From assembly GCA_012845835.1 (NCBI GenBank), contig JABAKD010000010.1, positions 18,686,226 to 18,750,225 on the forward strand: 64,000 nt of DNA. Direction: 5' to 3'. The position numbers and the translations under genes are program-made. This stretch comes from Undaria pinnatifida (taxonomy: Eukaryota; Sar; Phaeophyceae; Laminariales; Alariaceae). The notes below the pieces were generated by a model. That model saw only the letters and a list, made by a program, of their open reading frames with translations, had not been told where the DNA came from and searched no databases. Shown in pieces: positions 1 to 10,900 of the stretch. Every line of letters begins with the position of its first letter. Position 1 is the stretch's first letter.

Positions 1-749
1 TACACAACAAAAAAAGCGGATTCATACCGACGTACCGGTATCTCCTTATCCATCTGTGGGTGCGAGAACGCACGAGTAATAATGCATAGTTCGCATGGAT
101 GAGCCCAGAAACACCTCGGCGCTTACCAGGTACAAGGTTAGACTACAGCAAGCACACAGGATCGAGTGCAGGATCACGGAAACCATACATAGAGTCGTCA
201 GCTCATATTCTCATACTTTTCGAAGATTCTTACGATAAAAGCAGTAGTCTAGTCTAGTACAGGACAAATACTGACCCACAGGCTTGGTTTCTTATTTTGG
301 GGGAGGGTACGTCCTACACTAACCCCAGCATATCGGCTCTCGAACTTCTTCTCTTATTAATCTAGCTCTGGCATTCCTATTATTACCCTGCTTGTTATTG
401 GTTGTCCCCGTACAAGTACTCGATGTATGCTTCCTATTATCACCCTGTTTGCTATTGGTTGTCCCCATACTCTATGTAGTCTATGTTCTTCACCATTAGA
501 CCGTCGTTTCCACAGTCCGACATCCATCACACCCAGCGTCGGTGCCGATGCCTAATCCTAGAGAGAGACCAGCTAGCTGCTCCTCTATCGTCACAAACTA
601 CGGGGCAGAGCCACTGCTGTACGTATACATATACCTTGTAGGTGTCTTTTGCTGTTGTGTGTGGATTACTCGTCGTATGATATCACGCTTCACAAAGCAT
701 CATAGCTGCCGTCATGCTAAACGAGCTTTACTAAATATTGCATAGACTA
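1..749. other. No gene recognised
   Basis: No coding exon could be supported on either strand. A short near-repeat of the type cctattattaccctg...ttggttgtcccc occurs twice, near 373-410 and 430-470. The 67-aa open frame at 542-745 has no recognisable motif and is treated as chance. Confidence 0.4.
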
Positions 750-1016
750 CTCACCCTCCTGTCCTTGTCTTGACGGCTGGCCTGTCGCCTTCTCCCTTCG
801 AGGCATCCTCCGAGGCTCCTGATGTGCGTCCTGGCCGGGGACGGCGTGACCGCCTGCTACTACCGCCAGCACCGTCCTTCTGTTCAGACGTAGGTGAACT
901 CGCTCCCTGACGAGAGCCCGTATCAGACTTTCCTTCGTCGTCGGATGTCCACTTCGAAGACATACTGGAGTCCTTCGGATATCGATCTGTATCGACCCCG
1001 GATCTATTGCCTCACT
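750..1016 (-). CDS. Possible exon or ORF fragment, hydrophilic and low-complexity
   Basis: On the minus strand a frame open from about 1016 to the stop near 750 encodes a Ser/Gly/Arg/Asp-rich stretch (begins around GNRSGVDTDRYPKDSSM, later SRRSRRPRPGRTSG). The alternation of acidic and basic residues looks more like a disordered tail than random translation, but there is no domain. No partner exon was found. It could be a piece of a retroelement gag or integrase linker, or chance. Confidence 0.2.
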
Positions 1017-1639
1017 TACTGTAGGTACTCTCACTCCGTGCTATCAAGTATGTGGTTCACCCCTTGCCACTGCCTTCTACCCTCTACCTGCTTGGCGGTG
1101 TGGGAGTATTGCTGTGCGCTTCGTTGTGAACTCCTATGCATGGTGTATCAGTAATGCCTTGTACCTTTGCTATCAGTACGATATCTGGTACCAGGTAATA
1201 GATATGATCCAAGATCTCACCCAATGTTTAGACTATACGGTAAAAAACAAAAAAGCAGTAAGTCCTCTATTCCTGGTATGATTCAAAAGTTGGATCTTTC
1301 TGAAATATGAAACCGTCATTCGACCGAACGGGCACATATGACACATCTTACGGTCTTGCTGTCCACCATGAAGCAAACGTCGCCACTACCCCATGCAATG
1401 GAAAGCGGGAGGGAGCCACCATCGCACGAATGAAGAATGAGGGTTGCGGCTTCCCCCACTCGGAGGAGGAGAAGGAGGAGGTTCGGGTCATCTGCTGTGC
1501 TAAAGTTGACGGCCTACCTCCTCGCCGTCCACAGGTCGGTCGACCCCCAAGCGGTGGAAAAACTTTACGATCACCAACCAACGAGATAACCCCCTTCTTA
1601 CCTGGTACATTTATGATCGTCGATTGTACTTCATTCTCA

Positions 1640-2100
1640 ACTTGTGCGCGTGTTGTACCAGATAGGAGGTTTTACCCTTAGCGAACGACCCATTGGTGGA
1701 AAAGCCGTGGCCACAGGTGTCATCGTTTCTCTCCCCCGGTGTACTACTGTAGATGTTCACCACGCAGAGGGTTCAGCATTCCCTGCGCTCGTCTTGATTC
1801 CTTCTCATCCCAGGTGCGTGCCTTCCTTTTCATCGCGCAGAGGATTCAGCATTCCCACTGCCAACCCCCCCCCCTCCCCCCCCCGGTATACACGTGCCCT
1901 CACCTTTATCACGCCCAGAGGGTTCAGCACTCCCATCCCTGCCCCTCGTCCCCCCTAGGTATATGCGCGGGCCTTCATCCTCATCTCTCAGAGGGTGCGG
2001 CGTTCCCACTAATGCCCCCCTCCCCCCATGCCCCGGTACATGCGATGCCTTTACTGTTGTCGCGCAGAGGGGTCAGCATTCCCACTGCTCGTCTTGGTGG
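1640..2100 (-). repeat. SINE-tail module followed by degenerate tandem copies
   Basis: Read on the minus strand this matches the 3' part of the SINE copies at 27.4 and 31.5 kb (gaaccct...cgcgataaaa...ccgggggg...acacctgtg...cggctt). On the plus strand the segment from about 1755 to 2090 repeats a unit ending cgcagagggttcagcattcc about five times at 60-90 bp spacing, interspersed with C-runs. The array ends just before the first visible exon of the RCC1-like gene. The long open frame across it is a by-product of the repeat. Confidence 0.7.
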
Positions 2101-2105
2101 ACTAG

Positions 2106-5100
2106 ACGGAGTGTATGACGACAAGGATAAGGAAGAAGCGCGCTTTGAGGACCTTCCAGAAGGATTCCACCATGATGTTGATTCTATCACCGTTGCTGTG
2201 GGGGGGCATCACACGTGTGCGCTCCAATACAGGCCTGGGGTCGACTTTGGAGGGCCCGTGCTGTGCTGGGGAAGGAATGATTGGGGGCAGTCGATGCCTT
2301 CTGATGACGTATTTGTTCAGGCAAGCATCAACCGTTGGTGCTGCCGCATTGTACGAGGGGTATCCTTGGATATTGAGCTGTACCTGGTATGTACGAGTGT
2401 GGGTAAGTGAAAAGTCGCAGCGGCATCGCTGAAAAGCGAAACAAGTCATGCGTGGGTTGGCGATACGAGCGCTCAAGCATCCACGTATAAAAGTATGTAC
2501 CATAGAGGCAACATAATCTAGAGCTTGGAGTCGTTATCTCGTACCTCACCTGTGTCTCTGCCCATACGTGTGGTGCTGCATGCATTGAAGGCGTGTCACC
2601 TCCTTCGACTCGCTCCAACTTCGCGTTTTTCCATTCAAACACTAGTCTACTGCTGTAACATAAACACAAACGTTAAGGCTTCCAGCTAAACTTGTAATGT
2701 GCCGTGCTAAAGGTCAGTGCCGGAGCCCGCCACACATGCGGCATCAAGATCGACCAAACGGTATCTTGTTGGGGGCACATGCGATTCGCTCCACTTGGCC
2801 TGTTCCAGCAGCTTAGCGTCGGCGGGCATCATGCATGCGGCCTGAGGAGGGAGGGACAGGTCGTGTGCTGGGGAGATGACATTGCCAAGAGTACGTCTGG
2901 GGTGCCAGAAAACACGGTCTTTGTCCAGGTGTGCACAAGCTCTGCAAACATGTATTCATGTGATGGCTTTTCGTCTGTACCTTTTTTTTTCTTGTAAGGG
3001 TTTTAGGTCAAGGTGCTTACCTCACACATCGGAAAGAGTAGATCACCTTGCTCCTATAGTCTACCAGGTATATATTTGTCGTTAAGATATAGACTATGTG
3101 TCGTGAAAGATCCGTGCTATCAATATGCCGATAACCATGTGCGCACGAGCCGTGTCACACAGATCTCACCCGGTAAAACATTATGTATATATTGCAGATC
3201 ATATGAATACGAACAAAGGATCTATCGCCCCGGAAGATACGTTAATGTATCGAAATGCTAAATGGGATCTAATTAGTCCGGTGTGTGTTTTTCTTCTGCG
3301 AGCACACGCTGCAAAGATACTTCGCCTGTGTATACGAAAAGTTGGCGTCTACAAGTGCCGAAAAGAAACTGTGCTGAAAGCGATAATACGTCTGAGAGGC
3401 GAAGCTGTTTTGACGTCTTGGTGCAACCCTATCCGGTGATGAGTGCATATCACAAGAGTCATATCAACACAAGCAGGAGGGATTGGGCATTATACTGGAG
3501 TTTGGCGGTGTGCTGAGGCGGATGTATATCGACCAGGAAGAGGTAGCGCGGAAAACTGTCGGGCTGATTCCGGACTGACGCCGTATCTGTCCGATGTTTG
3601 GTTGACCAGGCTTGCACAGATGCACAGACCGTGGTAAATTGGTTACTGAGTGCAGTGTTACCTATTTTGAACACACCCCTCGATGGAAGAATACGATCTT
3701 TCGAAATTGGTTACCGCAAATAAACACTCGCAACCTGCAAACTGCAGGGCCAACACAAAGCTACTTGCGCCTAGGCCTACGCGCGAACAAGAATTCAAAC
3801 GAAACGCCCAAGTCTCGCTTTAAGAATCAATGCCCACCCACGATGTGATGTCTGATGCACGTTGTTACAGCAATCGTCGTCGTGCCGTCTGTTAGCACGT
3901 GGTATCCGATGACTTGGTAACTGGTCTACAGAGATTTGAAGTTGACGAGGGATCATTGTTCTTGCGCCCAGGTACGGTATCAGCTAGATGGCTCGCCTAC
4001 TACGGCACTCCATGACAACGCGATACGACTAATTCCTGTGATATAACAATACGGCTCGTGCGTGGGTGGGCTTCACGATAAAACGGTAAGGCTGAACACC
4101 CATCTTTTATCCCTGCTGCTAATCTATCAATCTGCTAACAGGTCGTAGCTGGAAAGGATAACAGCTGCGGCCTCCGCCCAAATGGACAGGCGGTTTGCTG
4201 GGGAAGCAATATTGCGGGCCAAAGTGAACCTCCGAAAGATGTCCAGTTTCGACAACTGTCCGCTTCCAGCAGTCGGTGAGTCTTGTGGTGTCGCGAGTCA
4301 TCCCGAGGTATCCTCGCGGCTTTCCTGGTGATGTGAAGGCACGCGCCCATCTTATACCGGATGGCACGCAAGATAACACACTCGCTAGAGCCAATTTCAA
4401 AGCAGGTGCAGCGTGAGTGTCAACAACAAAAAAGACGATGAAATAACGGCAAATCCTAAACACTATTTTTTTTACGCACGTCTTCGTGCCAAGTGGGCCA
4501 CTGCAGCCATGGGGAGGCTGAGGGCAATTAAAAACTGTCAGAGCAACGCACACCTCGTTCAAAAAGCTCATAGCGTCAATCTGGTACGCCGTCGTTGTTT
4601 CTCTCATTGTATGGTCGTTGGGGTCTCACGCCAAGCGCTCGGACGATGGACGTGTACCGTCCCCGCCTTAGCAATCAAGCGCCCTCCCTTCCCCCTCGGG
4701 TGTCCTTCTCGCGAACCATATGGCATATGTTTGCCTCATGCTCAGAGTGCGTACCGCGATTGCTTTTGAATGAACCTTATACGCTGGCATACAGGCCGCG
4801 TACACCAACTATGGCGTAATGCGCTTGACGAGTTCTACTGGTACGCATAACTTGCCCGCGGCACGATTCCCGCCCCCCGCGTGATAGGCACGTCTGCGGC
4901 TTGACCTTGGAGGGAGATATTCGATGCTGGGGGCGAGATATGCGGGGGGAGACACAGTTCCGGGTCGGACCGTGGGCGCAGGTATTCTCATCGAACGCGT
5001 ACGTGCTACCTTGTGGCCGTACTACAAGATATATTTCCTGCAGTCGACGGTGTCGGCATGTCAAATCCTCCGTTCGGAAAATACTTCCGGGTTACCAAAT

Positions 5101-6748
5101 GTGGACATTTTTATATGTTATGAGCCTCGCACATGCGCACCTGCAAGATTGAGTTGAAAAACAGAAATGTGGACATTTATATGTTACGAGCCTCTGAAGC
5201 TAGCTATCAAAGCCTACCTGCAAGATGGAGTCGAGGGGAATATTTTCTTCTCAGATTGCAGCATTCGGGGAAACTCGCCGCGAAAAAAACGGGACGGAAG
5301 CAATTTTGGAGCGAACGGGTGTTTTCCAGTTAACGAACAGTACGAGCATGCCATCAATACACTAACGAAACCAATCGCTGGTCGCCTTATCATATATCCG
5401 CGTACGTCGTTGCATGTCTACTCTTGGGCCAAGGCCGATGCAACACCCCTCTGTTTTTTTTTGTTTTTTTTTTATATCCTCAACTCTGTAGGTGACGTGC
5501 GGGCAGTGGACAACTTGTGGGATAAGGCAGCACGATGGGGGAATAGAGTGCTGGGGGATGAACAAGGTATGATAGATCTGAACCCCCCAAACATTACGGC
5601 CCGACGATAAACATCTCGGGAGGGAGCATTCATCAATTCATTTCCCGAAATATCGCTAATCAGGTAGATTTACTTCGCGCAGGCCATAGTCAAACTCTGG
5701 CGGCGACTGTACGTCATCACACCATTAAGGAGGTAACGTCGGGATTGCCGTCCCCGAGCCTCACGCCCTCCATACATCAAACAATGGGATAACGTTTGAA
5801 CAGCCATTCCGGGCCGGAGCATGGAGGACTAAACATTCTTACCCCTGGCGAAAAATGGCAGAGTGATTTCATCACATGTTCAATACTTTACGCTCCGTAC
5901 CACCGCTCACCAGAAGCAAGCACCAGCGGCATCGGTCCGCATTTTGCACGTCCAACCAGGCAACCTTTCGTAAGACACTCATCATACTGCGGAGGGGCGC
6001 ACCATTTTTTTTCCCCCCTCATCTCCTCGCTTGAAGAGCTGCATCCCCTGCCTAAAATCCTGAAAGCGCTTTTGTGATGACCAAGTCCATGGCCTAAATT
6101 TAAAGCTATTCAGGTTGCAAAACAAGAATATGAAATTCGGACGATTTTGCTAATAGGTTACCGCCTTAAAATTGACAACCTCGTAAACCCGTTTTTTTTT
6201 GTGGGGGGACAAGGTACTTGGACTTAGTACAGGGAGTGGTTTCGGGGTTCTCAAGGGGTTAGGTAGCCCCGTCATCCAGAAATCGTTTCAGCCAAAAAGA
6301 GGTATACTGTGTACCTTTTTCATGGCAAGCGTGTTAACTCTCTCGTTTGCCACAGTAATAATGCAAAACATGCCCTCCTCGAACAGTTAGGAGCTTTTGG
6401 AGCCGGAACGTGGCCGCAATTGTAAACGAGGGAATTTAGCGGCAGGTGCCCCCACGCCGACTCGTAGACATCATTCCGTTCTTCCAAGATCGAATAATCA
6501 CACTATTTCAAACGAGGCATACTGCTTGCTGCGCGGCGATAATCGCGCATTGTGGCATTAACCAAGCTCCTCCCTGTCCTGTCCGTGGCCCGCGACCCAC
6601 TCCGCAGCTGAACTCTAGCCGATCATCCTACGAAGAGGTGACCACGGCGGATTACCACACGTGCGCCGTGAACTGGAACGGGGAAGTGGAATGCTGGGGC
6701 AACGCGCAAAAGGCGGAGCAAGTGCCGGACGGCTTCCAGGCCGCCTAG
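2106..6748 (+). CDS. RCC1/BLIP-II-like seven-repeat protein, six exons (5' end uncertain)
   Basis: Exons called: 2106-2320, 2713-2928, 4142-4275, 4888-4981, 5492-5566 and 6608-6748 (stop TAG). All junctions are in phase. Each unit has the short RCC1 signature HxCxL...G.V.CWGxN..GQ: HHTCAL/LCWGRNDWGQS, RHTCGI/SCWGHM, HHACGL/VCWGDD, NSCGL/VCWGSNIAGQS, RHVCGL/RCWGRD, WTTCGI/ECWGMN and YHTCAV/ECWGNA. That is seven units of about 25-45 residues in about 290 residues, the number needed for a closed seven-bladed beta-propeller. Such proteins usually bind other proteins; no enzyme activity is implied. Intron 1 has a GC donor (cag|gcaagc). The 2106 acceptor (ggactag) is weak and no start codon was identified, so a short 5' exon (perhaps a signal peptide) is missing. 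The start of the last exon (ccgcag|ctg) is tentative but in phase. A candidate upstream exon is 1429-1534. Confidence 0.85.
5096..5236 (+). repeat. Tandem duplication in an RCC1-gene intron
   Basis: The segment aatgtggacatttttatatg...gagcctc...ctgcaagat at about 5098-5152 recurs at about 5165-5230 (unit about 68 bp). It lies inside the 4982-5491 intron. No function is implied. Confidence 0.7.
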
Positions 6749-7922
6749 TTTAATACAGCGCCACGCCGTGCAACGACTGCTCCACGAGTTGCTTCTTTAA
6801 AACTGCATTTCTTGTATAATTTATGGAAGAGCTGCTTGTCCCCGCTATTGTCTAAGGCGAACACTCCCCCAGTGGTGCATAGTATCAAAACCTTTTTGAG
6901 ACCCGTACATGGCGACGCAAAAAAACGACGAATGCGATATTATCACGCGACCACGAAGAGAGTTCAGCTGTACAAATACCACTACGCTGGGCGCGTGTCG
7001 TACATACCCTCGCACATACTCTTGACTTTTGCAGTTCAGACCACGCCGTACCCCAGCAGCCGATGCTGAAATCGTCACGTGTTTTCCACTCTTTTTTTTC
7101 TCTTCAGCTCCAACCACCGGGGTAAATAGTATGTCCTGGCGACAGCGTGCGTCAGCGCATTTAAGGATAGACTAATTGGTTACTAATTAACTATTCGACC
7201 TTATTGGAAAAAAGAAAACATCCACAGTGCGAAGCGAAAGGTGTTGACATTCCGCAAAGGCAGCTCGTCGGCACAGCCGCAATACTGCTTCCAGCAACGG
7301 CGACACCGCAGTTAGAATGCTGCCTTGCAGATAACGCACACCAGTGGCCATAACTGTTTTCAGCGTATCTTCCACGTGTCCGAAAACGCGATGCCAGTTA
7401 CACACCTGGCACGACACGCGACAACGAAAAAAAATCTTGCGACTGAAATTTACAGCAACTATATTCTTGTACGCAGGAACTACCACGCACACAAGAGTCC
7501 AGCGTTGCTCCTGCGTATCTCAGGCCAAAAAACGAATGGCCCGCATTTCCCACAATATGGGCAATAACCAAGAAAAGGAACCGGGCACATCTAAACTAAA
7601 GCAGGAAGCTTACCGCTTACCGCTTGGCACCCTTACCGACAAAGCTCTCCAGGCTTCACATTTATTTGTGGGCAGCACAACTATAAAATCGTGTCGACCA
7701 AGGATATTGCGCCAATAAAGAATTCCATCCTCACAAATGAACCAACCAGAAAACTGCGGGCGCGCTACAGCAGTACGAACATCATACTCGCAAACCGCGT
7801 ACTCGGTTTTCTGCCATCCGGAGCGACTTCTCGCTTGCTTCACGAACAGTGGTTTACTTTGTCTACCCTGCTGCTGCTGCTGTGTACAGTGATCAACGCT
7901 CCCCGCCCCCCACGGTTTGTTG
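6749..7922. other. Spacer between two convergent genes
   Basis: Between the RCC1-like stop and the stop of the plastid-protein gene on the other strand. It should contain both 3' UTRs and polyadenylation sites. No exon, RNA gene or clear repeat was seen. The ORFs here are short and lack motifs. Confidence 0.5.
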
Positions 7923-10900
7923 TTATGGTGCTGGTGGTGCTGGTGGTGCTGGCGTCTCGGGTGAGGTTACTGGCAAGGAAGTGATCGGGTATGCGTCCCA
8001 CGTTCCCACGACCTTGAACTGTGCCAGCAAACCCGCCGTGTTGAATATCCCCCAGAAGGACTTGTTGATGACCTCCTTGATGGTCACGGCTCCATCGCTG
8101 AAGCGGTACCGGTTCTTGCCATCTTCCCCTACAGCATTTGCACAGCATGAATAGTCCAGATAGCAAACGGAAGGGAAAGACGAAAGTAATGGAATATGAT
8201 GAGGGCAGGGAAGGGCAGAAAGATGTCCGCCTCGCATAGCTTCATACCGATAGTTGTGTTGAAGGCGATGTGGCAACGTCAGACCATGCGTCGATCGGCT
8301 GAAGAAACAGCCGGCAAGCAATCCTAAGCCTTTGCACCAAAACAACTCCTAAAACACAACAAGCCCTGAAAATACAAGACCCCACAAACGCAACCGAACA
8401 CCGTGAACGCAACCAATCCCTTCACCGCAAGCATTTCATCAACCCGCCAAGAAGTTAGAGTCGTGCCCGCGTTCTTGGGGGCAATAGTCAACCTGCGATA
8501 TGGTTTTTGCGACAGTTAAGAGAGCAAAACACTATTAATAAGCACCCTCTTCAGATTTTTGCGGCTTGAGTATAGCATAGCGACCGACACTACGTCATGT
8601 CCGGGGTGTTATTAACCACCCGATGGGATCACGCAGTAGTACGACTACTATCATGCTGCGCGCGTGTCATATATCGTATTGAATAAGGGAGTTTGCTATT
8701 TTCCAAATTCGTTTGAAAGCGACGAACGTCATACAATGTTATACTTGGTATGTTTTCCTACCCAACTCCTACACAACCAAAGTTGGTATTAATATACTCG
8801 AAGTATTAATACGTCGAAAACACCGTAATGTATCATACTAATATGGTAGCTCTGACAGCCTCGTGTGCCTGATGCTGAAATCGTCACTTGTTTTGGATAA
8901 TTATTCGCTTGAAGTCCCAAAGGAGTTGATAATCTTTCACACCTCCGACAGATCACCATCCAGACAATCTAGATCAATCTAGATCATCTGCAGTAGATCC
9001 TGTATCTGCCGTTGTGAGACGTGCAGGATCTGTGTATACGTAGAGTGCGGATCCAATCCTGGAAGCAGGTGCTGTTAATAGATCATGCAATTCGTACGGC
9101 TTCCTGAACGATCTGGATCATAAAGTAAGGGTGCATCATCTGACCTGTACGACGTGTGTAATCGTTGCAAGCAACCCCAAAACATCTAATTGTTCTCTCG
9201 GAATAACGCTATTTTCTCTTAATATCCTAATAAACGAGCAATCGAGTCAAGTCCACGGATCAGAGCGTGGAGAGTGGTGAGTGGATTAGTGAGGTGACAC
9301 TACGGCTGAACAGAGTACAAGCACACACAGTAGATCCAGTGTAGGGTACTCTACAAAACAAAAACAGATGAAACCGACTGGAGCTTTACGGCGGGAGGTT
9401 TGTCCCTCTTCATTAAGGTTATTCCATCCTCTGACCTTTGATTGTGTCAATGAAGGCGTTCATGTAGATCCTACCATCTGGAACCGCCGACAGCCCCTCC
9501 ACTTGCGCGATAAACGTGATGAACTCTTTTTCGTCTTCTGGGTTACGATCGGGTTCCCACACGTAGCCCCTGCACAAACAAGATGCAGATCGTTGGGGGT
9601 TGGCCGTGATTCAGAATGCCAAAAAACAGAGCTATACATACATGAGCGCCACCTGTCAACAGAAGCAGCAACAACAACAACAACAACAACAACAGCAGCA
9701 GCAACAACAACGACAACTGTATTCCGAGTACTAGGGGTAGCGCCATCCGGCCTATTCATACAAAAAAAATACAATGTTCTGCCCCCCTTACCCGTGGGAC
9801 AAATCAGTGGTTCATTTACCGTTGTCCAAAATCGGTGGCTCACTTACCGTTTTACTTATCGGTCGTTCTCTCATCGCTTGACAATGCGGTGGTTCACTTA
9901 CCGTTTGACAAAACGGTGGTTCACCTACCGTTTGGCAAAGCGGTGGTTCACGTACCGGTTAAAAAATCGGTGGATCACTTACCGTTTGACAAATCGGTGG
10001 TTTTCTTCGACTTCGAGGACGTTGTCATCCGAGGAGAACTTGCAGCAGAACGTTAACCGAACCGGTACTCGATTCTTGTCGCTTTTCACGCCGCGAATCT
10101 CGAGCACTACCTTCCAGCAGCTGTCTAACAACGTTTCCGGCAGCGGCACCACCTGCTCCATTCATTTGGCGCAAGGGGAGGGGGGTGGGTTCTGGGTTCT
10201 GGGTTCTTATAATACAATAGGCATATAGCTTTCATCCCTGCGTCTTCCGAGCCCCAACCCCATTGGCCGAGGGACCCCCCCTCGCCCCTCCTCGGCCAAT
10301 CAGGGGCGAGGCGCGCGCGGCGGGAGCTTTCCCTTGGGGATTCCCCGCAGTCCCACCGTAACGATTCACCAAGTTCAGTGACTACCATGTCATCATACTC
10401 ATGAAAATAGTGGATGCCGATTTAATTACTTGCTGAATTCAGCGCAGCTTTATTCTCGAACAGCGCAAACCTACCGCACAACACCAGCGTTCAGCAGCAA
10501 GGAAAGGAAGCAACACGCAACACAACAACCGCACCAACGCGACGTCCACTTCCAGGTCGCCGACAAAACACCACCCACGTACCGCACAACACACCCACCC
10601 ACCGACCAAGCTATCTGCCCACCCAACCCACCCGCCATGCTACCGCAGTACAGCAGCAAACGGATGCGTTGTTGCGTACTCGAACTTCGCCAGAGCAGGC
10701 CGGTTATACAGCGGAGAGAACAAAATACTACTGCTGGTGTACCAAAGACAATAACAGCTCCATCTCCCACAGGCACGAAAGCACTCACCCACGCACGAAA
10801 CAACCGCCACCCACCCACCCAACCGCCCGCCAGCCGACCAACCCATTCTACCATCAAACACTCTAATCAATATGTGCTACAGCAGCACAGCAGTACGTAC

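Noticed and set aside
1739..2410. 223-aa plus-strand ORF
   Set aside because: Only its C-terminal third (from about 2106) is the RCC1-like exon. The rest is the SINE-tail tandem array read through.
9835..10056. Plus-strand ORF with nine-residue repeats (VVHLPFDKT)
   Set aside because: By-product of the 27-bp donor array of the minus-strand gene; a unit length divisible by three keeps the frame open.
9368..10228. 286-aa plus-strand ORF
   Set aside because: Antisense of exons 2 and 3 of the plastid-protein gene plus microsatellite; composition rich in Arg, Thr and Tyr with no motif.
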